NCBI GenBank assembly: GCA_001724175.1
Contig: MEDT01000050.1
Span: 1 to 44,580 of the forward strand
Reading direction: 5' to 3'
Origin: Cytophagaceae bacterium SCN 52-12
Lineage (GTDB): Bacteria > Bacteroidota > Bacteroidia > Cytophagales > Spirosomataceae
Length of the DNA: 44,580 nt
This document shows positions 33,532-43,145 of the stretch, in pieces. Made by a program: the position numbers and the translations under genes. The first letter of the stretch is position 1. Each line of letters starts with the position of its first letter. The notes beneath the pieces were generated by a model. That model did no database searches. It was given only the letters and a program-made list of their open reading frames with translations, and was not told the DNA's origin.

Positions 33532-34992
33532 ATGAATTTCTATCCTGCCTGCATCCTGCTTCTCATTACATCATTCCTGTTCTGTGGCGCTGCCGCAGCG
33601 GCAGCGCACACAGACGACCCGGTTTCCGGCCAACCCAACATTCTCTTTATTTATGTCGACGACTGGGGCTGGAAGGACCTGAGCCTGGCAGGAAGCCGCT
33701 ATTACGAAACGCCGGCTATCGACAACCTCGCCAGGGGAGGCATACGCTTTATGCAGGCCTATTCGGCCGGCCCGAACTGTGCTCCGAGCCGGGCATCCCT
33801 GATGACGGGTCTTTATACACCCCGGCACGGGATTTATACGGTAGGCACACCAGAACGCGGAGACGCTACCAAAAGAAAGCTGGTTCCAGTCACGAACAGG
33901 ACTGTACTTAACACCGGGTTCACCACCATAGCAGAAGAGTTTAAACATGCCGGCTATGCCACGTCCCTGATAGGCAAGTGGCAGCTGGGCGACCAGCGTC
34001 AGCATGCAGACCCGTCTTCCCAGGGTTTTGCGCATGTAGTGGGCGGCAGCCCGGGTACTTCCTCTTATTTCTACCCTTATTATGACGAGCGGAAGCTGGC
34101 GCAGTCCCCGCACGCAGGTCTCGATAACGGCAACCAGGGAGAATACCTTACCGACCGCCTCACCGACGAAGCTTTAAAATTCATTAATACTCATACCGGC
34201 AAGCCTTTCTTCCTTTACCTCTCCTACTTCGCCGTGCACACGCCCATCCAGGGAAAAGAAGCGCTGGTTGAAAAATACAGGAAGAAACCCGGGGACAAGC
34301 TGCACCATAACCCGGAATATGCGGCGATGATAGAAAGCGTAGATCAGAACATCAACAGGCTCATGCTGGCGCTTGAGTCGCGGGGTCTGTCCCAAAACAC
34401 CGTGGTCGTCTTCTACTCCGACAACGGGGGCATGGGCGTCGTCACCAGCCAGCACCCGCTCCGCGGTTCGAAAGGGATGCTTTATGAAGGCGGCATACGT
34501 GTCCCGCTTATCGTCCGCTGGCCTGGCCGGATCAAGCCGGGGGCCAGCGAAACTCCTGTTACAGGCGTCGACTTCTATCCCACGCTGCTGGAGCTTGCCG
34601 GTATTGCCTCTCCCCTGAACATATCGCCGGACGGTATGAGCTTTGCTCCGCTTCTTCTGGGAAAACAACTCCCCGAAAGAGATCTTTTCTGGCATTTTCC
34701 AGCCTATCTCGAGGCTTACCGCGGAGATGCCAGTCATAAGGAACCTTTCCGGACCACCCCCGTCAGTGTGATCCGCTCCGGTAATTTTAAGCTGCTCGAG
34801 TTTTACGAAGACGGGCGGAAGGAGCTCTATAATTTAAAGCAGGATATCGGCGAAACCACGAACCTGGCAGGCTCAAACCCTGCCAAAGCAGAAGAGCTGT
34901 CGCAGAAGCTCGCCGCCTGGAAGAAAAAGGTGCAGGCCCCGGAGCCCACAGAAGCAAATCCTTCCTACCTGAAAAGCCAGACAAAAAAATAA
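33532..34992 (+). CDS. Sulfatase 1 (arylsulfatase family, Cys-type)
   Basis: An exported sulfatase of 486 residues. The signal peptide ends near residue 25. Metal-binding Asp43/Asp44 lie in FIYVDDWGWKD; the formylglycine motif CAPSR is at 83-87 (Cys83), continuing ASLMTGLYTPRHG. Further landmarks are SLIGKWQLGD, LYLSYFAVHTPIQ, VFYSDNGGMGVV and the C-terminal GNFKLLEFYEDGRKELYNLK. Cys83 must be oxidised to formylglycine by a maturation enzyme not encoded in the window. It would remove sulfate esters from a carbohydrate; the sulfatase subfamily is not determined. A second sulfatase gene follows after 32 bp on the same strand. Confidence 0.94.
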   Translation: MNFYPACILLLITSFLFCGAAAAAAHTDDPVSGQPNILFIYVDDWGWKDLSLAGSRYYETPAIDNLARGGIRFMQAYSAGPNCAPSRASLMTGLYTPRHGIYTVGTPERGDATKRKLVPVTNRTVLNTGFTTIAEEFKHAGYATSLIGKWQLGDQRQHADPSSQGFAHVVGGSPGTSSYFYPYYDERKLAQSPHAGLDNGNQGEYLTDRLTDEALKFINTHTGKPFFLYLSYFAVHTPIQGKEALVEKYRKKPGDKLHHNPEYAAMIESVDQNINRLMLALESRGLSQNTVVVFYSDNGGMGVVTSQHPLRGSKGMLYEGGIRVPLIVRWPGRIKPGASETPVTGVDFYPTLLELAGIASPLNISPDGMSFAPLLLGKQLPERDLFWHFPAYLEAYRGDASHKEPFRTTPVSVIRSGNFKLLEFYEDGRKELYNLKQDIGETTNLAGSNPAKAEELSQKLAAWKKKVQAPEPTEANPSYLKSQTKK

Positions 34993-35024
34993 AGCCGGGA
35001 ACCGGCGCTTAACGACCAATTCCA

Positions 35025-36407
35025 ATGAAGCCACGGGTATATGCAGTTCTCTTTCTTTTCTGCGCCTTGCTGTTCCGCACAGGATATGCGCAACCGAAAT
35101 ACAACGTACTTTTCATTGCCGCCGACGATCTGAACAACGACCTGGGCTGCTATGGCAATACCTATGTGCAGTCGCCGAACATCGACCGCCTTGCAGGAAG
35201 CGGCATCCGTTTCGACCGCGCCTACAACCAGTTCCCGCTCTGCAGTCCCAGCCGGACCTCATTGCTTACCGGCCTCCGGCCGGATGTCACCAAAATTTAT
35301 GACCTGAAAGAACATTTCCGGGAGCGGAATCCCGGCCTGGTTACCTTACCCCAGCTATTCAAAAACAGCGGCTATTTCAGCGCCAGGGTAGGAAAAATAT
35401 TCCATTACGGCGTGCCTTCCCAGATCGGTACCAACGGCCTCGACGACCCGGATTCATGGCACCAGGTCATTAATCCGAAGGGGCGGGATAAAGACGAAGA
35501 AGACCAGGTCATCAACCTGACCCCGAACCGGGGCTTGGGAAGCGCCCTTGCCTGGCATATCGCGGGAGGTGCCGATGACGAACAAACCGACGGGCTCATC
35601 GTAACCGAAGCCATCAAACTGCTCGAAAAGAAGAAAAGCGATCCCTTTTTCCTGGCAGTCGGCTTTTTCCGGCCGCATACCCCTTACATAGCGCCTAAAA
35701 AGTACTTTGACCTGTATCCCCCGGCAACCGTGCCGCTGGCGCGTGAAATAGAGAACGATCTTGACGATATCCCGGATGCCGCGCTTTTTACCAAACCTCC
35801 TCACTGGGGTGTAAAAGAAGCCGATCGCCGGAAAGTGCACGGCGCCTACTACGCCAGCATCTCTTTTATGGACGCACAGGTAGGGCGTCTGCTCGATGCA
35901 TTGAAAAGTCTTGGCCTGTCAGACAACACCATCGTCGTGTTCTGGAGCGACCACGGCTATAATGTCGGTCAGCATGGCCAGTGGATGAAGCAGAGCCTTT
36001 TTGAAAATTCTGCACGCGTGCCGTTCATCATCTCCGTACCCGGCGGCCTGAAAAACGAAGCATGCGGACGTACGGTAGAGCTGCTCGACATTTATCCTAC
36101 ACTGGCGGAGCTGTGCAGCCTGAAGGCCCCTGAAACCCTGGGCGGCAAAAGCCTGGCGCCCCTGCTGCGCAACCCGCGATCTGCCTGGGACAAGCCCGCC
36201 TATACCCAGGTGCGGAGAGGCCAGATCTTCGGCAGAAGCGTCAGAACGGAACGATGGAGATACAACGAATGGGATGAAGGGAAACAGGGGAAAGAACTAT
36301 ATGACCATGACAAGGATCCTGACGAATTTTATAACCTGGCCGGGAAGGAGGCATATGCCGGAGTTCAGAAAGAGCTGGCGGCTTTGCTGAAGAAAGGGTT
36401 TCCCTGA
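35025..36407 (+). CDS. Sulfatase 2 (iduronate-2-sulfatase-like, Cys-type)
   Basis: An exported sulfatase of 460 residues; signal peptide MKPRVYAVLFLFCALLFRTG then YAQ. Metal site Asp34/Asp35 lies in FIAADDLNNDLGCYGN; the formylglycine motif CSPSR is at 73-77. The motifs VGKIFHYG, GFFRPHTPYIAPKKYFDLYP and FWSDHGYNVGQHGQWMKQSL are typical of iduronate-2-sulfatase-like and choline-sulfatase-like bacterial enzymes. It lies 32 bp after sulfatase 1, so the pair likely forms one transcript and removes different sulfate positions of one substrate. Its 3' end lies 8 bp from the convergent AraC gene. Confidence 0.94.
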   Translation: MKPRVYAVLFLFCALLFRTGYAQPKYNVLFIAADDLNNDLGCYGNTYVQSPNIDRLAGSGIRFDRAYNQFPLCSPSRTSLLTGLRPDVTKIYDLKEHFRERNPGLVTLPQLFKNSGYFSARVGKIFHYGVPSQIGTNGLDDPDSWHQVINPKGRDKDEEDQVINLTPNRGLGSALAWHIAGGADDEQTDGLIVTEAIKLLEKKKSDPFFLAVGFFRPHTPYIAPKKYFDLYPPATVPLAREIENDLDDIPDAALFTKPPHWGVKEADRRKVHGAYYASISFMDAQVGRLLDALKSLGLSDNTIVVFWSDHGYNVGQHGQWMKQSLFENSARVPFIISVPGGLKNEACGRTVELLDIYPTLAELCSLKAPETLGGKSLAPLLRNPRSAWDKPAYTQVRRGQIFGRSVRTERWRYNEWDEGKQGKELYDHDKDPDEFYNLAGKEAYAGVQKELAALLKKGFP

Positions 36408-36415
36408 CGACGGTT

Positions 36416-37315
36416 TCAGTCTTCCTTCGTATCCATTACCAGGCTGTCGTCGGTCCCTTTAAACGCCCGCCGGTATTCCTTCGGGCTTTTACCGGTTATT
36501 TCCCTGAACTGCCGGTTGAAGTAGGAAAGGTTTTTATAGCCCGATTCATAGCAGATACGTAATATATCCCATTCTTCGGTCAGCAGCAGGTTGACGGCGT
36601 GGGTAACTCTCACGTTATTTACGAATTGGGAGAAAGTCTGCTCCATCCTCCGCTTGAAATACCTGCAGAAGGCAGCCTCATTCAGATGCATCAGCTCTGC
36701 CGCCTTCCGGCTGTCGAGCTCGTCCTTGAAGTTTTCTATGACATATTTCATGACCGGCTCCAGGCGCGCGGAATCCCTGTTGGTCAGCTTCATGACAGAC
36801 TGCGTTTCGTTCATGACCTCCAGCTCCGCGTCTGTCAGGGATGATACGTGGCTCAGCATACGCAGGAACGAGATCAGCTCGTCCATTCCCTGCTGCCGCG
36901 TAATTTTCGAGAAAAGCTCATGCAGCGGGCCATCATTCCGCCTCACCTGTATCCCGTAGGCCGATTTCCTGAGCAGGTTCTTCACCTTTACATAATTGAC
37001 GTTATCGAAAAAGCCGCTGCCCAGGAAATCTTCCCGGAAAAAAACAGCGACGGCCTGCGCCATTTCACCGGAATCGATAAACGACCTTTCATTGTAAAAG
37101 CAATGACCGAACCCCGGCCCGAAAAGAAAGATATCCCCGTCCTGGAAGTTCATGATCTTCCTTCCCGCATAGAGCTTGCCGTGACTTTTCCTGATCAGGA
37201 TCAGCTCATAGAGATCGTGGAAATGAAAAGGCGATGTAAAGTAGGTCTGTACGTACTCCTTCACCAGGAATCCAAGCCCGGAGGGGTGGGACTGATGCTC
37301 GAAAATTACTTTCAT
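36416..37315 (-). CDS. AraC-family transcriptional regulator
   Basis: A protein of 299 residues: N-terminal cupin-like sensing domain (SPFHFHDLYELILIRKSHGK, residues about 31-50; FQDGDIFLFGPGFGHCFYN) and a C-terminal AraC double helix-turn-helix from about residue 190 (MHLNEAAFCRYFKRRMEQTF, WDILRICYESGYKNLSYFNR, GKSPKEYRRAF). It is divergent from susC with a 229-bp shared upstream region, the usual place for a locus-specific activator. The ligand is likely a sugar from the target glycan. This is a soluble AraC protein, unlike the membrane hybrid two-component sensors of many PULs. Confidence 0.93.
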   Translation of the reverse strand: MKVIFEHQSHPSGLGFLVKEYVQTYFTSPFHFHDLYELILIRKSHGKLYAGRKIMNFQDGDIFLFGPGFGHCFYNERSFIDSGEMAQAVAVFFREDFLGSGFFDNVNYVKVKNLLRKSAYGIQVRRNDGPLHELFSKITRQQGMDELISFLRMLSHVSSLTDAELEVMNETQSVMKLTNRDSARLEPVMKYVIENFKDELDSRKAAELMHLNEAAFCRYFKRRMEQTFSQFVNNVRVTHAVNLLLTEEWDILRICYESGYKNLSYFNRQFREITGKSPKEYRRAFKGTDDSLVMDTKED

Positions 37316-37544
37316 GCAATCATTTTTCTATGAAATTAACGTTTCTACTTCATTTTTTCAAGAACGGGCAAATATTGTATCGGTATCGGCAAGCGTAGTG
37401 GTGTTAGCGGCCTGGCACATTATATACCTTTACATCATAATATAATCACCTTTAATCAGCATAATGTCCATTAACGAGCAACTAGAGGTGCTTGATTCTG
37501 AAGCGAACATGAGCCCTCGATATACCTTCTAACAATTAAAATTT
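37316..37544. promoter_or_regulatory. Divergent AraC / susC control region
   Basis: A region of 229 bp between divergent starts. TACCTTTA at 37425-37432 approaches the TAnnTTTG -7 consensus (last base differs) for susC, with no strong -33 box. The leader ends in AAAATTT just before the susC ATG, as is usual in Bacteroidota. The AraC protein would be expected to bind here; no clear repeated operator is visible. Confidence 0.4.
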
Positions 37545-40500
37545 ATGAAAAAAAGCTACAGTTACCTATTCCCTGCGTGGCCTGTACTCCTGTCCTTTGT
37601 CATGCTGCTATTGATTGTAGCAGCAGGCAATGTCTTTGCTTCTACAGTTAATCAAAAAATAACTCCCGATGTAGTCATTGAAATAACCGGCACAGTAACA
37701 GATAATAAAGGAGATGCCCTTCCCGGTGTCAACATTATTGTTAAAGGCACACAAAGCGGCACTACTACCGATATTTCGGGACAGTATAAAATCAGCGTTC
37801 CCGGTAGCAACGCCGTCCTCACATTTTCATTTGTAGGCTACCTTAGCCAGGAAGTGGAAATAGGCTCACAAAAAGTGATCGATATCAAGCTGATGCCTGA
37901 TCAGAAAAATCTGGACGAAGTCGTCGTTGTGGGATATGGTACACAAAAGAAGACTTCTCTGACGGCCGCAGTGTCACGCCTGGATGGAAGCGATCTGACG
38001 ACAGCCCCCGTTGCCGATTTAACAAATAGCTTGGGCGGAAGGCTGTCGGGTGTGATCAGCCGGCAGGTTTCGGGGCAACCCGGTAACGACGGCGCCCGCA
38101 TCCTTATCAGGGGAATTGCTACGACAGGCTCATCCGCCCCATTGCTTATCGTCGATGGTATTCCGAGAAACTTTTCGCAGCTTGACCCCAATACCATCGC
38201 CAGCTTCACAATCCTGAAAGATGCCGCAGCAGTGGCTCCCTATGGAATGGCAGGAGCAAATGGAGTGGTGCTGGTGACAACCAAAAGGGGTGCGACCGGT
38301 CAAACGACGATCACCTACAACGGCTACTACGGGATGCAAAATCCTACCTTCTTACCTGATTTTGTGAACCTGGAACAATTTGCTCAGCTGCAGAATCAGA
38401 TCGCCCTCAACGCCGGAGACCCTATTCCCTGGCCTGCTGACCGGTTAGAGAAGCATCTTAGCGGGACGGACCCGGACCGCTATCCCAACTGGGATGTATT
38501 CGGAACGATGATCGACAGGAACTCTCCCATTACTAATCACAGCCTCGAGCTAACGGGTGGCGCCCAAGGCATCCAATATTACACGAGCGTCGGATACCAG
38601 CGCCAGAACGGTATGTGGAATACGGACTATCAAAACAAGTATACGTTAACGACAAACCTGGATATCCAGGCCACCCGGACCACCAGAATTTCTGTCGGCA
38701 TAAACGGCACCATCCGAAAACACACTGAGCCTGCCGTAGGTGAAAGAGTCAGCCAAGGCCCTGAATATATCATGCAGCTCTTTTCCTACGCGCATCCTGA
38801 TCAGCCGCTTATTTTCAGCAACGGGAAGTACGGTAACTATGTGGGGCCTGCCATATTTGAAAGCGGTTATAAAAAAACCAATGCTACCACTATCTATACC
38901 AAAATAAGTCTTGATCAGGAGCTTCCGTTTATGGATGGTTTAAGGTTGGGAATGAATCTCGCTTATGATCCTTCAAGCATGACGATCAAAGCATGGCAAA
39001 CACCGACTTATATTTATACGCTGGATGCCAGCAAGGATCCCTACGAGTTTATCCCTGGTGTCTGGGGAGCTTCAACTCCGATATTGAATGAAACGCTAAG
39101 GAATACAAACCAGCTTACCTGGCAAGGTAACCTGAGCTACCAAAAGAGTTTTAGCGGGCATAACGTCTCAGCACTTGCGCTGATGGAAACCCGCGAGAAC
39201 GGAGTCAAGACTTTTGCTGCCGGCAGACGCAACTATAATGTAGACATAGACGAGCTCAACCTGGGTAGTACCGCCGCATCCGACATCTCCAATTCGGGTA
39301 CAAGTTCGCTTGCCAGACAGATGGGGTTTGTCTACCGCGTTGCTTACGACTATAACAGCAAATACCTGTTGGAAACATCCGGAAGATATGATGGACACTA
39401 TTATTTCGCTCCCGGCAAAAGATGGGGTTTCTTCCCTTCTGTCTCCCTGGGATGGCGGCTATCGGAAGAAGAATTCTTCAAAAACGCAGCAAGTTGGGTC
39501 GGCAACCTGAAGCTCAGGGGGTCTTACGGGGAAGTAGGTGCGCTTGCAGGAGGTGCTTTTCAATACCTGAATACCTATAGCACCTACGGGCCGGCTTATG
39601 CTTTCAGTGGAAACTCCAGGATCGGAATAAGGGAACGATCCGAATCTAATCCCAATATCACCTGGGAAAGAGCCCGCAAGTCGAATATCGGGATCGAAAT
39701 ATCGCTCCTGAAGCGGCTCAATCTTGAATTTGATTATTTTTATGAGAAACGGTCCAACATGCTTGTAGCCCCTGATGTCGTTACGCCTGTAGAATACGGG
39801 ATCGGGTTGAGCCAGGTCAATGCCGGAGTAATGACCAACAGAGGAATTGACATGACGGCGGGATTTTACCAGGAGCTGAAAAATGGCCTTATCTTTTCCC
39901 TGAACGGAACTTTCACCTATGCACGTAACAAAATCCTTCAGGTTTTCGAAAGTGGGGCAACATATGACAATCCTAACCGGCGACTAACAGGACGACCTTT
40001 AGGTGTGGAATTCGGCTACCGGGCGCTTGGGTATTTTGAAGCTTCTGATTTTAACGAAGACGGAACACTCAGGAATGGAATCGCCACGCAGCCATGGGAT
40101 AAGGTACAACCCGGAGACTTGAGATATGACGATGTCAATGGAGATGGTAAAATAGACGTAAACGACTACGTACAGATCGGCCGCTCTCGTGTTCCTGAAA
40201 TAATATATGGCTTTACTCCTGGTATAAGGTATAAAGGTTTCGAGCTGAATGTACTCTTTCAAGGCACTGCCAATGCCAATTTTCGCCTGCACGGCGCCGG
40301 CGCCTGGCCATTCTGGGGAGGGAGGGCAGCCTATGTCTCTCACCTGGACAACTGGACCCCGGATAATACCGATGCCCGCTATCCCCGTATCATTTACGGG
40401 CAAACCGCCAATAACCAGCAACCTTCCAGCTGGTGGGTGGAAAATACGTCGTACCTGAGGGTAAAAAGTGCAACGCTGCAATATACAATCCCTTCCCGGC

Positions 40501-40664
40501 TCTCTGAAGCCTTACGTATCCAGAAAGCTGCAGTATACATCTCGGGACAAAACCTGCATACCTGGACTTCCGTACTCAACTTTGACCCGGAGCTGGACAA
40601 TACCCAATCCTGGGATTATCCCCAGCAAAAAGTACTTTCTTTTGGACTGAATCTTTCATTCTAG
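37545..40664 (+). CDS. SusC-family TonB-dependent outer-membrane transporter
   Basis: A protein of 1039 residues. After a signal peptide (ends near NVFAS) comes a carboxypeptidase-D regulatory-like domain (about 45-120: GTVTDNKGDALPGVNIIVKG), a TonB-box region with the SusC motif LDEVVVVGYGTQKK (about 128), the plug (ILIRGIATTGSSAPLLIVDG, ANGVVLVTTKRG), and a 22-strand barrel to the end, finishing VLSFGLNLSF with a terminal Phe. It imports oligosaccharides with its SusD partner. The substrate is not predictable; nearby sulfatases and glycosidase-like genes suggest a complex glycan. susD starts 18 bp later. Confidence 0.96.
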   Translation: MKKSYSYLFPAWPVLLSFVMLLLIVAAGNVFASTVNQKITPDVVIEITGTVTDNKGDALPGVNIIVKGTQSGTTTDISGQYKISVPGSNAVLTFSFVGYLSQEVEIGSQKVIDIKLMPDQKNLDEVVVVGYGTQKKTSLTAAVSRLDGSDLTTAPVADLTNSLGGRLSGVISRQVSGQPGNDGARILIRGIATTGSSAPLLIVDGIPRNFSQLDPNTIASFTILKDAAAVAPYGMAGANGVVLVTTKRGATGQTTITYNGYYGMQNPTFLPDFVNLEQFAQLQNQIALNAGDPIPWPADRLEKHLSGTDPDRYPNWDVFGTMIDRNSPITNHSLELTGGAQGIQYYTSVGYQRQNGMWNTDYQNKYTLTTNLDIQATRTTRISVGINGTIRKHTEPAVGERVSQGPEYIMQLFSYAHPDQPLIFSNGKYGNYVGPAIFESGYKKTNATTIYTKISLDQELPFMDGLRLGMNLAYDPSSMTIKAWQTPTYIYTLDASKDPYEFIPGVWGASTPILNETLRNTNQLTWQGNLSYQKSFSGHNVSALALMETRENGVKTFAAGRRNYNVDIDELNLGSTAASDISNSGTSSLARQMGFVYRVAYDYNSKYLLETSGRYDGHYYFAPGKRWGFFPSVSLGWRLSEEEFFKNAASWVGNLKLRGSYGEVGALAGGAFQYLNTYSTYGPAYAFSGNSRIGIRERSESNPNITWERARKSNIGIEISLLKRLNLEFDYFYEKRSNMLVAPDVVTPVEYGIGLSQVNAGVMTNRGIDMTAGFYQELKNGLIFSLNGTFTYARNKILQVFESGATYDNPNRRLTGRPLGVEFGYRALGYFEASDFNEDGTLRNGIATQPWDKVQPGDLRYDDVNGDGKIDVNDYVQIGRSRVPEIIYGFTPGIRYKGFELNVLFQGTANANFRLHGAGAWPFWGGRAAYVSHLDNWTPDNTDARYPRIIYGQTANNQQPSSWWVENTSYLRVKSATLQYTIPSRLSEALRIQKAAVYISGQNLHTWTSVLNFDPELDNTQSWDYPQQKVLSFGLNLSF

Positions 40665-40682
40665 AATAATAAAACGACGACA

Positions 40683-42317
40683 ATGAAGAAAAAGATTAAA
40701 TCATATATAATCGTGTTGAACCTGCTGGTCTTGGCGTCATGCAGCGACTACCTGGAAATTATTCCCCGGGATCAGATTTCAGACGCCTCAGTATGGTCAA
40801 ACAGTGAGCAGGCAGATCTGTTTCTCAACGACATATATCAGCAGCTTCCCAGCGTAATCAACCGTTTTGACCCATGGGAAAACTGGTCGGATGACGCGAT
40901 GGACGGCATTGATGCCGCTAATTCACGGCATGTTTATGCCCTATCCGCCTATGACCCTTCGAATAGCGAAAACCAATGGAGCCGGTTTTCGCATATCAGA
41001 AAATGCAACCTGTTCCTTACAAGGGTAGAATCGAGTAATCTCCCGGAAGAATGGAAAAAAGTAAGATCGGCGGAGGCACGATTCCTGAGAGCCTATTTTT
41101 ATATGATGCTCTGGACCTGGCACGGCGGTGTGCCGATTATTACAGATGTTCTGAATCAATCCGAACAAGGCGAAGGTATATTCCGGGAAAGAAATACTGC
41201 TGAGGAGACATTCCGCTTCATTGTAGATGAATGCGCCGCTGCTGCGGTCGATCTGCCGCTGGCTCCCCAGGAGAAGGGAAGAATTTCCAGAGGAGCTGCC
41301 TTGACGCTGAAAGCATGGAGCGAATTGTTTGCCGCCAGCCCGCTCCACAATACCGGTCAGAATGCGGAGCGTTGGCAAGCCGCCGCCGCTTCTTTTAAAG
41401 AGGTCATGAATCTCGGCGTTTATCAGCTGTTCCCTCAGTATGACCAGCTGTTTCTTGAAGAGAGCAACTACAACCAGGAAGTGATCCTCTCGAAATCGCA
41501 TATAGGGGGTACCTCGTTGGGGCGCAGCAGCGAAGGCCTCGCCGGAGCCGCCTTTACAGGAGGGGCGCAGACCGGATGGGGAATGCTCAACCCGACCCAG
41601 GAAATTGTAGATACTTACAGGATGGACAACGGGCTACCAATTACAAACCCTCAATCAGGCTATGATCCTCAAAACCCTTACAGTAATCGCGAAAGAAGGT
41701 TTTACCAGTCTATTGTATATGACGGTTCCTTATGGAACGGAGTGGCAATGAACAGCCGTATCGGCATAGGCAGCTTCAATGAACTGGATCTCAGCGCTAC
41801 TACAGCAGCCAGCAATACGGGTTATTATCTTCGCAAGGGGCTCAATGAAAAGTACATCCAGCCAGGCGAACACGGACTTAGCAGCGCAAATTCTATTTTG
41901 TTCCGCTACGCTGAAGTGCTGCTCGGCTATGCAGAAGCTCAGAATGAAGCCGTCGGACCGGATGAATCTGTCTATAACGCCATTAATCTGGTGCGGGAAC
42001 GAGGGGGGCTGCCCCCGCTGGTATCCGGACTAAGCCAGTCGGAGATGCGACGAGAGATTTACGATGAGCGCAGGGTAGAGCTGGCTTTTGAGGAAAAACG
42101 GTGGTATGACCTGATCCGACTGAAGCTGGCCGAAACAAAACTGAACGGGACGCTCCACGCTATGAAAATCTCCCAGGAAAATGGGAAATGGACCTACCAG
42201 GTAATTCCGGCACCGGGAGGAACCCGCATTTTTCATGCCAACCGGAACTACCTGCTTCCTATTCCCCAATCAGCCATAGATCGTAACTCCAGATTATCAC
42301 AAAATCCGAATTATTAG
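40683..42317 (+). CDS. SusD/RagB-family surface glycan-binding lipoprotein
   Basis: A protein of 544 residues with a lipoprotein signal ending NLLVLASC (Cys20) and SusD-family features: YLEIIPRDQISDASVW, EARFLRAYFYMMLWTWHGGV, RGAALTLKAWSELFAASP (TPR-like helix), FRYAEVLLGYAEAQNE and EIYDERRVELAFEEKRWYDL, ending ALDRNSRL-like IPQSAIDRNSRLSQNPNY. It sits on the cell surface over the SusC barrel and captures substrate. The next gene overlaps by 1 bp (TAGTG), indicating coupled translation. Confidence 0.95.
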   Translation: MKKKIKSYIIVLNLLVLASCSDYLEIIPRDQISDASVWSNSEQADLFLNDIYQQLPSVINRFDPWENWSDDAMDGIDAANSRHVYALSAYDPSNSENQWSRFSHIRKCNLFLTRVESSNLPEEWKKVRSAEARFLRAYFYMMLWTWHGGVPIITDVLNQSEQGEGIFRERNTAEETFRFIVDECAAAAVDLPLAPQEKGRISRGAALTLKAWSELFAASPLHNTGQNAERWQAAAASFKEVMNLGVYQLFPQYDQLFLEESNYNQEVILSKSHIGGTSLGRSSEGLAGAAFTGGAQTGWGMLNPTQEIVDTYRMDNGLPITNPQSGYDPQNPYSNRERRFYQSIVYDGSLWNGVAMNSRIGIGSFNELDLSATTAASNTGYYLRKGLNEKYIQPGEHGLSSANSILFRYAEVLLGYAEAQNEAVGPDESVYNAINLVRERGGLPPLVSGLSQSEMRREIYDERRVELAFEEKRWYDLIRLKLAETKLNGTLHAMKISQENGKWTYQVIPAPGGTRIFHANRNYLLPIPQSAIDRNSRLSQNPNY

Positions 42318-43135
42318 TGATTCTCAGACGACATATCAAATCTTGCTGCCTATTCCTGGCCCTGGCTTTATCGGGAAATGACACTTATTCACAAAAAAGC
42401 AGCCAGGCTGAGTTCAACCTTACAGATCAGGTCTTTAAAGCAGCGTTCGATGGCTCTGATCAACGGTATGTGGAGCTTTTGCCCAAGGATTTCCAGGTCG
42501 GCAGTCCGTGCGATCTGATGATCGGATTACATGGCCATGGTTCTGACCGGTGGCAATTTGCTACAGGCGGCTGTTCCGAATGCCAGGCATTCAGAACAAC
42601 TGCCGCCAAAAACAAAATGATTGCCGTATCTCCCGACTACCGGGCGCGAACCTCGTGGATGGGTCCGGCGGCTGAAGCAGACATGATCCAGATGATCGGC
42701 AAACTCCGGAACAAGTACCCGATTCGTAAAATATACCTCATAGGAGGCTCCATGGGAGGTACTTCTGCACTGACATTTGCAGCCTTACATCCGGAGCTCA
42801 TAGACGGCGTTACTGCAATGAACGGACATGCCAATCATCTTGAATATGAGAATTTCCAATTTCATATAGCCGAATCGTTCGGTGGAAGCAAGGCAGCGAT
42901 TCCGGAAGAGTATAAAAAAAGAAGTGCCGAATACTGGCCGGAAAAGCTGATCATGCCCATTGCATTTACAGTCGGGGAGCTGGATAAATCCGTTCCCCCC
43001 GACAGTGTGATCCGGCTGGCGGCGACGTTGAAAAAAATAGGGCGCAGTGTGATGCTGATCAACCATCCCCTCGGGGGCCACTCCACCAGCTTTTATGAAG
43101 CGATGAGCGCCATGGAGTTTATGATATCCCATTAA
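42317..43135 (+). CDS. Exported alpha/beta-hydrolase (esterase-like)
   Basis: A protein of 272 residues starting with GTG that shares its G with the susD TAG stop; signal peptide through about residue 26 (ALALSGNDTYSQ). The alpha/beta-hydrolase fold is shown by LMIGLHGHGSDRWQF (oxyanion segment), nucleophile Ser145 in GGSMGG, Asp223 in GELDKSVPPD and His255 in GGHSTSF, a complete triad in the usual order. It resembles feruloyl/acetyl-esterase and poly-ester-type exported enzymes. Coupling to susD suggests it removes ester groups from the imported glycan; no carbohydrate-binding module is visible. Confidence 0.9.
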   Translation: MILRRHIKSCCLFLALALSGNDTYSQKSSQAEFNLTDQVFKAAFDGSDQRYVELLPKDFQVGSPCDLMIGLHGHGSDRWQFATGGCSECQAFRTTAAKNKMIAVSPDYRARTSWMGPAAEADMIQMIGKLRNKYPIRKIYLIGGSMGGTSALTFAALHPELIDGVTAMNGHANHLEYENFQFHIAESFGGSKAAIPEEYKKRSAEYWPEKLIMPIAFTVGELDKSVPPDSVIRLAATLKKIGRSVMLINHPLGGHSTSFYEAMSAMEFMISH

Positions 43136-43145
43136 ACCGGTGCAA

